Part shown: piece after piece, positions 55,841 to 64,000 of the stretch
Numbering within the stretch: position 1 is the first letter of the stretch
Layout: every line of letters begins with the position of its first letter
DNA from: Pelobates cultripes
Lineage: Eukaryota > Chordata > Amphibia > Anura > Pelobatidae
Assembly: GCA_933207985.1 (NCBI GenBank)
Contig: OW240916.1
Span: 81,940,741-82,004,740, forward strand
Direction of reading: 5' to 3'
DNA length: 64,000 nt
Notes under the pieces: model-generated
Told to the model about the DNA's origin: nothing
Database searches by the model: none
What the model saw: the letters and a program-made list of their open reading frames with translations, nothing else
Program-made: the position numbers and the translations under genes

Positions 55841-56936
55841 TGTAACGGATCACCTGGCACCCCGACTGGGTACCTCCGTTAAAGGATGCTCCTAGCATTT
55901 CCTGAGGACTCCAAGCACTCTGGCCGACACCACAGTCACCGAACCGAAGAAGCGTATACCTTCTCTCAAGCATATGAATGCTATAAACAGCTGAATAGGC
56001 AAAAACCATACGGATGGGTTTAGACTCCTAGCAGTCAAACTGGAACAGCATACAATAAATCCTCCCCCAATAATGAGACGACACTTCACTTTGAGGGTTA
56101 AGCAGGAACTGTGGACTGGCACATACAGCCTCTTTTATTCCCAATCCACAAACTTAGTACTGCCCACAGGGTTTTACATAACAGCCAATAACACAAGTAC
56201 ATTACAGAAAGACACTCCCACACAAAATCCTCCCCTCTGGCTGTGATATGATTACTGAACACAATGGTTAATCTAATTATCACAGCCAGAGAAATACAGT
56301 TTTTCCACATTATTCATAACTTGAAAAGTATGCATCACATCCACATAAACTTACATTTTCAGAATCAACATATTCCAAATACAAACATATGTCAAAATCA
56401 TACATATTGGTCCAGTGGTTCAAAAGTTAAGGAAAAGTCTTATTTGACCAAATGCAGCATGGCTTTTCTGCCCAAAACCAGTTCCACAGAGTCTTCTATC
56501 CTGGAGATATTTGGGGAAGTAATCCAATTATCTCCAGGGCAGAGGCAAAACTCCATTAGCCACACATGGCAGCAAAAGACAATAAAACACATAAAAACAT
56601 ATAACTGTGCAGCCATTGCACAAAACAGGTACATTCAACATATCCCCAGATAGCTCAGATCTGAGCGCACATTATTACTGAATGGTGCTCAGAGCACACA
56701 CATACAGTTTAATTGCCATGGAGCCAAAGTCTTTCCCATAGTCTTTCATTATACAAATGGGCTCCATGGCATAGCTATCTGGGTAACACTGCTCACATAG
56801 GGAAAGTACCGAAAGACCCAGCTTTGGGGTCTTTGCAGGGGAAAATCCATCCTTTCAACATGGGGCCATAGTCACAGGGCAGGAGGCCGGCAATCAGTCT
56901 TCTCCAATGCCCAGTGCCGAGGCTGGTTCCGCCACA
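55841..56936 (-). mobile_element. Solo LTR 8, minus strand
   Basis: On the minus strand it starts TGTGGCGGAACCAGCCTCGG and ends GGTGCCAGGTGATCCGTTACA. The flanks TCCGT (55836-55840) and TCCAT (56937-56941) are a 5-bp duplication with one mismatch. The palindrome CCTGGAGATAATTGGATTAC-type lies at 56500-56540. It is the closest relative of LTR 7. Confidence 0.88.
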
Positions 56937-56941
56937 TCCAT

Positions 56942-58331
56942 CCTGCCACCTGTGCCCTTCTGCTCCACTAGCCTACTCATCTCTGACACCATGAGACAAC
57001 CCCTATTCCTTTCCCCCTACCTCTCCCCAGCAATGCTGCCTAGGCCACATGGCTCACCAAAGGACTCTCGAACACCCCATGTGGAGGATCCTGTCGTGAC
57101 ATGCTGCCGTGCCTGTGTGCCACTGTGTGGCACGGTGCACTCCGATCCCAATCAGGTGACTCCTTCTGCTACTAGCCTGTACCGTGGTTTATGCAAGTCT
57201 CCCTGCTGTGCTCATCCACAGCATCCAATGGACTCCTCCTCTGTGATGGAACTTCACTGGGGTTCAAACACTTTGAAGGCCTAGTCCTTTGTGTAGGCTG
57301 GCACACAGGAACAGACGATGGCCCAGCCCACAGTACTGATATCCCCACCCAGTCCTGGTGCCAATGCGATGCCAGGCTCCCACACCACCGCCCAGACATC
57401 TTCCAGTAGCTCTTTGACAGGATCCATCTGAACCACAAACAGATAACCTACCCAGAGGTGAAGACCCCACCCCCTCTAACACTTCAGGCAATTAATCTAA
57501 CCCTATTAAAATGCCTGCCCCCTAGCTATGTCAAGGCCCATTTCCCTAGTTGCATTGATCCATGGGTTACAGGATGGACTGACAGCAGTCTGGGCTTCTC
57601 AAAAAAGTAGACTCCATGCTCTATGAACACCACTATACAAGGTCAGGCCTAAGATAAAAATCATAAATGTTTGGTAGCATGAGAAAATGTGAAGTGCATC
57701 AGTGTTTGAAACTATTGAGTATTTTTGTAAAACATGGCAGTGTGTGAATGCGGTGTATCTGTGGGATGTGGCAGTGTAAGTGAATGTGTATGTCTGTAAA
57801 CTGACCTTGTGTGAACGTGGGGTTGTATAACTGTGGCGTTTCAGTGTGTAAATGAGATGATGTATTAGTGTAAAGTTTCAGTGTGCGGCTTTCAGTGTGC
57901 ATTACTGTGTCAGTATGTGTGCAAGCAATTTGAGTATACTGTGGGAAGGTAGTGTGGTATGCATGGGTTGTGTTTGTGATAACATTTCTTTATTTTACTT
58001 TTTTTCTCTCTCTATCCCCATCTCTATACTGCTCCATGTTCCTTTTCTCCTCCTTGTATCATCTTCAACCATGTCCTCCATTCAAAATCATTAATAATTT
58101 TTTGTAACCCTCCATTACCTCTGTCCTACCTCTGCTGTAGCAGAAGTGACTAGCATGGCCAAGCTGTTGCAGAATATTTTTTTAGACACTTATCTGCTAG
58201 GTTTTTCTCTCAGCCAAACTTCAATACAGACATTCAGTTGCTTGACAGCATTGTTAAGAAGCACATAGAACAGGGAAATGATTTATGCCATTTTACACAG
58301 CAAATTGGAGAAGGAGAGCACAGGTAGACAT
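56942..58331. other. Unassigned 1.4 kb
   Basis: 56942-57500 is C-rich with a 125-residue ORF lacking recognisable motifs. 57710-57960 is a loose GTGTGAATG-type simple repeat. The rest has no feature. Confidence 0.4.
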
Positions 58332-58335
58332 TTAA

Positions 58336-58828
58336 AGGACCACTCTAGGCACCCAGACCACTTCAGCTTAATGAGGTGGTCTGGGTGCCTGGTCCAGCTA
58401 GGGTTAACCCATATTTTCATAAACATAGCAGTTTCAGAGAAACTGCTATGTTTATGAATGGGTTAAGCCTTCCCCCAAAGCCTCTAGCGGCTGTCTCATT
58501 GACAGCCGCTAGAGGCGCTTGCATGCTTCTCACTGTAAAAATCACAGTGAGAGCACGCAAGCGTCCATAGGAAAGCATTGATAATGCTTTCCTATGTGAC
58601 CGGCTGAATGCGCGCGCAGCTCTTGCCGCGCGTGCGCATGCAGCAGAATTGGAGGAGAAGAGGAGGATCGGAGGAGGAGAGCTCCCCGCCCAGTGCTGGA
58701 AAAAGTAAGTTTTAACCCCTTTCCCCCTTCCAGAGCCGGGCGGGAGGGGGACCCTGAGGGTGGGGGCACCCTCAGGGCACTATAGTGCCAGGAAAACGAG
58801 TATGTTTTCCTGGCACTATAGTGGTCCT
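58336..58828. mobile_element. T2/Kolobok-type MITE made of serial hairpins, TTAA TSD
   Basis: AGGACCACT at the left and AGTGGTCCT at the right, flanked by TTAA (58332-58335 and 58829-58832). Inside are consecutive hairpins: 58362-58388, 58418-58456, 58480-58516, 58566-58596 and 58778-58823, with perfect arms of 14-20 bases in the last four. No ORF belongs to it. Confidence 0.88.
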
Positions 58829-58842
58829 TTAATGTCCTTTAA

Positions 58843-59585
58843 AGGGACACTCAGGGCTGGGACAGGGGGCAATTGCCCACCAGGCCTCCCTAAATCCAGG
58901 GCAGTCTGCATCCAGCAAAATAAGGAAACATCTCTGGCTGGGCACTTGGATTTTTAAACTTACCTCTCTCTCCCTGCAGCCAGTGGAGTCCGCTGACCTC
59001 TCATGATGATGTCAGGTGGAGGGAGATTGACTTTCACTGCTCTTCTCCCAGGACTGCTAGGGAGCCTGGGAAAGGAGCAGAGGAAGTCAAGCCCCCTCCT
59101 CCTGATAAGGGCCGGACGACTACACTGACTGCTGGCTGCTGCTCCTGCTCTTGGCCTAAGGTAAGACTTAGGGTGGGGGGGGATACACTTTAGGTTTTTT
59201 TTTATCCCCTTCATCAACCCTGTCCCCTTCCTCAGCCCCTGTCCCCCTTCCTCAGTCCCTGCCCCCCTTCCTCAGTCCTAGTCCCCCTCCCTCAGTCCCT
59301 GCCCCCCTTCCTCAGCCCCTGTCCCCCTCTCTCAGGCCCTGTCCCCCTCCCTCAGTCCCTGTCCCCCTTCCTCAGCCATGTGTGTGTGCCTGTAACAATG
59401 TGTGTGTGTGTGTGTGTGTGCCTGTGTTTGTTAGTGTGTGTCAAATCAGCAAGTTTGTGTGTGCCTGTCAGTGAGTGTGTCTGTTTAGGGGGGGCAGTCA
59501 CATGGGAAATGTGTGTTTACTCTTCTTTAGGTGCAATGGGCCACTTGACTGGAATTGTCCCCCAGGCCTAAGGCTTCCAGCCCTC
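58843..59585. mobile_element. Possible second T2-like element with minisatellite
   Basis: TTAA (58839-58842) followed by AGGGACACTCAGGGCTGGG resembles a T2 end, directly beside the previous element. It includes a CCTCAGTCCCTGTCCCCCTT minisatellite (59205-59375) and a TG run (59377-59425). No matching right terminus was found. Confidence 0.4.
59205..59375. repeat. 22-bp period C/T-rich minisatellite
   Basis: About eight units of CCTTCCTCAGTCCCTGTCCC. Confidence 0.85.
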
Positions 59586-59589
59586 CTAT

Positions 59590-60026
59590 GGGGACACTGT
59601 ATGCACTATAACCATTGTGTCTCATTAAATTGATCCCCTAGCACCTTACCTGTATTCAGTGTTAAACCATTTTTCAAGCAGTTTAATAATGAATGAGTGT
59701 CCCTGGCCACCAACAGCCAGGTTGCTACTGGATGTATAGCTAAGGCAGAAATTACACACTTTTTTCTATCTATACTGGTTTATAATGGGGGGTACTGTGA
59801 TAGGCTGGAAGCAATCAGCTGACCCTTTCAACCAAACACCAAAACCCATTGTTGCTCAGCCTAATGTTTCCTCATTAGCCTGAGTTTCACAGAGGGAAAG
59901 GGCTGCTGAAAACTCTCTCTTAGCATTAAACCATAAAACATTGTTAATTGCTGAGTGGAAGTATGACACAAATGTATTTCAGACACTATAACCACTCCAA
60001 TGAGATGAACCAGTGACAGTGCCTAC
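59590..60026. mobile_element. MITE with about 40-bp inverted ends
   Basis: GGACACTGTATGCACTATAA at the left faces TGCCTACAGTGT at the right; the arms continue with TCTCATT/AATGAGA. The outer ends are not crisp. Sequence type resembles T2 MITEs. Confidence 0.5.
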
Positions 60027-60149
60027 AGTGTATCAGTAGAACCAGCAGCCATATTCGGTTAGTTACACTTTCCCACCACTCTTTAGAAGAAAACACTTTG
60101 ATTAATACAGGCATGGCCACTAGTGTAGGTACACTTCTACTTTTTTTTT

Positions 60150-60860
60150 TAGAAAAGTAAATATCTGCAATAATATTTGGTATCCACCATTTTCCTTTAG
60201 ATTGTCTGTTTTACTTTAAACTGTAAAACAAATTATACAAAAATATTGCTTCTCTTAATATAATATTTTGTAGCACCGTCTTTGGAGACAATAACTGCAA
60301 TCAAGCACTTTCTGATGCTCTGAATAAGATTTCTACAATTTCCAACTGGGAGTTTGGCCTCATTCTTGAGGAGACTGCTCCAGTTCTCATATATTCTTAC
60401 AGATCATTGGTGCCTTTTCCCAACTGCATGTTTCTAAAGATATTTGACAGAATTCAAGTCTAGAGTCATAAGAAGGCCTCTTGGGAATGATTCCATGTTT
60501 TCTTCTGAACCATTGTTGGGTGATTTCTGAGGTATGTTTCAGGTCATAATCCTGCTGGAGGACTTATAAACACTCAAAACTCTAAACACAGAGCTTCCAT
60601 CAGCTCATAAAGAAACATTATCTGGTCGGGGGCCGGGGGCCGGGGGCTGGGGGCTGGGGGCTGGGGGCTGGGGGCTGGGGGCAAGGCTAGGTACCAGAGC
60701 CACTTGGAACCTATTAGTGCTATATGGTTGATTTGTAGAGATACAAATAGGTCTTTTTTTTTTAATTTCCACAAATCCCATTGTTGTGGCACCTGTGTGT
60801 TCTGACTTTTTGCTCAAATATTAATAAATTTTTAGTTACACTGAATTGGGGAAATTAGTT
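60150..60860 (-). pseudogene. Third Tc1-type transposase relic
   Basis: The plus strand carries CAATAACTGCAATCAAGC, GAATTCAAGTCTAGAGTCAT and ATCCTGCTGGAGGAC in the order and spacing of an antisense Tc1 transposase (region around the DLNP and DN blocks). It is interrupted by a G-rich repeat at 60625-60683. No terminal repeats were located. Confidence 0.5.
60625..60683 (+). repeat. GGGGGCY heptamer array
   Basis: Eight copies of GGGGGCC or GGGGGCT in a row, then GGGGGCAAGG. Strong potential G-quadruplex on the plus strand. Confidence 0.9.
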
Positions 60861-61735
60861 TATATACATTAAATTCTGTGATGCCAGCATATCACTACAC
60901 CCTTGTGGTTTTGCCCAGCTAAATAGAGGTCCAAACAAAAGATTTGATTCATCTGAATAGTCTAAGTCTGGAGAGGAAAGACTATGTACCTTGTGGCATA
61001 TAATGCTGGATCATTCTGAGGTGGCCTTCTGATTTTCCCTCAAGGCTTATAGTTCTGAACTTTCAGTCATACATGTCATACACTTCCCATACACAGCTGT
61101 GATTGGTCAATGAAAGGGCATTTCAACTTTCCCTTTTTGGATTAAGCACGGAGACATGTCTATGAATCATATCTAACTGAGACATTTAAGTAATACATCT
61201 TTTCTATGATCCAGATGTCAGCAATATGTTTTAGGTCTTCCCAAGCCTTTGAACCAAAGTGTATCAATGATAGTGATATGTTTCACAGGAAAAGCTTTCT
61301 AAGAAGCATAATTACGAGTCAGTTCCATTCTATGATCTAAGTGAGAACAACATACTTAAAGAGTTAGCCTTTATAAGACATATTATAAGTTAAATGAAGA
61401 TAAATGTTCAAAGATATATACAATAAATTTTATTCTGGATTGGAACTAGTTGCTACTGGTTGATTGTAAAATTTAGAATCCATTTAAATAACTCTGGTTT
61501 CACAGTGGGAGATATTTAATGCTTCTAATTTTAACTGTTTTGTTTTTCACTGACCAATGTGTTATATATTTTCCTTAAAACATACTATATAAGTTGTAAG
61601 AGATGTGAGACTTGATAGTATTTTTGTAAAATATCAAGGACCCATCACCTCTGTTTTTGGGAAGTTTAAGGAGTGAGTATCATCAGCCTGGAGATTGGTT
61701 TATCCAATTGTTATAATAAATACAAATCAAAGGTA
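60861..61735. other. Unassigned, non-coding
   Basis: No repeat structure or protein motif recognised; may contain more decayed Tc1 sequence. Confidence 0.3.
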
Positions 61736-62200
61736 TCCCTCTTACACAGAGGGGTGTGTGACAATAATAAGTGCTAAAACGTGAATAAAATAGAAGCAGC
61801 TCTATACACTTGTGTGGAAATATCCTCTTATCCACAAAACAATCATAATAATTTTAGAACGGTGTAAGTGAGAAAATCTACACCTGTAAGTGGAGCGCTA
61901 AAACAAATCAAAAACTTACCACACGTTACTTGGTTAAAAGTTTTGGTGTGAAGTACATGAAAAAGAACAAAAACAAAGGGTACAAAATAGTGCAGATAAT
62001 ATAACAAACAGGCAGGACACTCACATTTAAAGGAGCCTGTGTATGAGTACTGGCTCCGTAATCAGGCTGATGTGCTTATATGGTAGCACCACCATTCCGC
62101 TTCGTTGTGGAGTGATTCTCATGGACAAAACATAAGAGAAAACAAACCAATGTGTAGCCTGTAAAATTGATTCAGAGCAGAAAACACTGGTCCAGTATGA
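61736..62200. other. Unassigned block, possibly Penelope-derived
   Basis: Contains AAGTGGAGCGCTAAAAC and TGTGGAAATATCCTCTTATCC, which recall 3' regions of frog Penelope copies, but no hammerhead core or RT motif is present. Low confidence. Confidence 0.2.
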
Positions 62201-64000
62201 CCTATGCAATGGTGACCTCCTTCCAGTGGAAAGCAAACCTCCAATCAAATCCAACACTAACAATTCAAACCAAAGCTGTGAGAAAAAGGATTTGGTATGT
62301 CAATAGGAACCATCCGAAAGGTAGAGTAAATGTTGCAAATAATTCCACTTCAGTGTATTCACTCTGCTAAACCGGGATATATGGTTAGCATCCCATAATC
62401 TCAATCTTCAATGTTTCGCTATCTTTGTCATACGATTGTAAAATGGTTTACATTATAGTTATTTATGTTTATGTGAAATTTCATCTTCAAAATATCTGTA
62501 AAAGTACTGAATCAAAAGCATTATGAATTATTTTCCACATTTATCACTTCTATCAACTGTTGACCCATAAAAATGTAGCTAAATCTAGCATTATCATAAA
62601 TCCATGTAAGAACTTAGTTTAGCTGGAACGAATCATAAAAGAACATAAACCACTTATTCTCCAAAGAATAAAGAGGTCATCCATATTTCCCTATAATATG
62701 GATAGATATATGGCCTGTGTTTATACTGCTTTAATCTAGTCTCTATGTTCTAGGCTCTACTATATTTTCCACTAACTAGAAGTTCCACCTTACAAAGATA
62801 TTACTCTTAACCTGTAAGTGTTCTGTTGTGCAGATGTTAAAGAAATACCTCAGACAGCTGAACTAATACAGTCTATAAGCCTTGGGAAACTAAGTGAAAC
62901 AATATGCATCTTCATGTTGTGCTTTGATATTTAGATTTGACATCATGCTCAGATGTCGTCAATATAACGAGGACACTGAAGAGCCAACAATATGATTCTG
63001 CACCGCATGTGAAGGTCAGAGTTGTTTGATATTTCAATGGTCTTTGTCTGAAGTGAGTGTGTTTATATCTTTCTGGATGACATATTGGAATTCCAATGGA
63101 AGTCAGCTTATTCTGTCGACACAATGTTTTATGATGTTATTTTTGTTATTTTTTTTCAACGACCTTAGAGCCTTACGTTATATCAAGTCAAGATTAATCA
63201 AAATCTAGAGAACTAATTAGACATTGCTGACTATCATATGTTTATAACAGAAAATTGCAGAAAAATAGAGTTTAAATTAATTTCAGATTCTTCACAGCCA
63301 ATCAAATCAGCCCATCTGATTTTTTTATACTACACATTAAATGTCATATTCATTCAATTGTATTTTTTCAAACTAGTTCTTTCTAACAATCGTTTATAAG
63401 TGAAATATTAAGTAACAAAATCTATTAAAATATTTGGGTTAAGTTTAATTTATAATTTAAAAGAACGATGCAAAGTTACCCCACATGCCTGTAGATTCAA
63501 CCACCATGAAAGTAGAAAACATTGAATGCCAAGTGGCAGTCACTATGTTTAGACACATAATTGTGCTAAATTATCTGCCAGATGGTTTAACATTTGAAAA
63601 CTTCCCAGGTTTAACCCAAAGGCTTCAAGGTTTAACTCAAACATCTCATTGCAGAGTCAAAAGGTAAAAACATTCTTCCGTAGGTAGAATTACATTCACG
63701 CTCACGTCAAGCCTGTTTTGGGCAGTTATGACAATATTTGAAAGGTTTATACAGTTGTCTTTTAGCAGATCACTGAGGACATATCCAATGATACTAATAA
63801 CAATAAATAGTGTTGGCGCTTAAATCACAATGATGATCAATTTCAATTAAAGTAAATTTAGTATTTGCCCAAGGTTTGACAACTAGTTTTTCAATTTCCA
63901 TCTATGTTCCATCACCATCCCATTACCACCACTTTCAGAAAGTCTTATTTTTTTGTTGTTGTCATTTTTTATGTGAATGTACGGGAATTCTGGAGTAATT
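62201..64000. other. Unassigned 1.8 kb to the window edge
   Basis: AT-rich, no ORF above 78 codons, no repeat recognised. Candidate host intergenic or intronic sequence. Confidence 0.4.

Noticed and set aside
1..64000. tRNA, rRNA or bacterial-type operon signals
   Set aside because: I looked for cloverleaf-like tRNA boxes, rRNA-like conserved stretches and compact ORF runs with ribosome-binding sites and saw none; the window is eukaryotic repeat-rich DNA.

Overview
This window looks like nuclear DNA from an anuran amphibian, and almost all of the sequence I can assign is transposable elements and tandem repeats. The element mix points to a frog: Kolobok/T2-type MITEs with TTAA ends, hAT MITEs, several Tc1 copies, a Neptune-like Penelope element with a hammerhead-like motif, a Ngaro-type tyrosine-recombinase element, L1 and CR1 LINEs, a chromovirus-like Gypsy fragment and many solo LTRs. 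I see no convincing host exon, tRNA, rRNA or CRISPR array. The species is not determinable from the sequence alone.

Layout. 1-4.55 kb: a TTAA-flanked AT-rich DNA element, then a left-truncated copy of a GC-rich 'foldback' element. 4.56-7.56 kb: a 5'-truncated, frameshifted Penelope-like retroelement. 7.56-13.6 kb: a hAT transposase relic, a MITE, two LTRs and a minisatellite. 13.66-18.11 kb: a Tc1 transposon with a complete 3.0 kb foldback element inserted in it at TTAA. 19.5-21.7 kb: a second Tc1 broken by an LTR, a possible LINE piece and a hAT MITE. 23.8-28.3 kb: an LTR carrying an antisense integrase fragment, a minisatellite, and a CR1-like ORF split by a solo LTR. 31.5-33.1 kb: a T2 MITE and the 3' end of a young Ngaro-type element. 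33.45-36.87 kb: a 5'-truncated L1 (minus strand). 37-41.6 kb: a microsatellite-bearing MITE, a Gypsy RNase H-integrase relic, foldback copy 3, a hAT MITE and tandem repeats. 42.69-45.48 kb: an L1-derived non-autonomous insertion with a 13-bp target duplication, itself hit by a solo LTR. 45.7-47.08 kb: a hAT MITE with a large TG array. 50.8-56.9 kb: a hAT relic, two LTRs, duplicated SGNH-hydrolase fragments and long CA/TG arrays. 58.3-60.9 kb: T2-like MITEs and a third Tc1 relic. The stretches between are unassigned.

Two features stand out. First, three copies of the foldback family are built almost wholly from consecutive hairpins, and hairpin arms change together between copies and between neighbouring hairpins, so base pairing is kept while sequence changes. 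Second, one LTR family is present at least eight times in 64 kb, nearly always solo; four copies keep recognisable 5-bp target duplications (three exact, one with a single mismatch), and several share an internal imperfect palindrome. Coordinates were counted by hand from the printed sequence. Family names rest on motif recognition, not on database searches.
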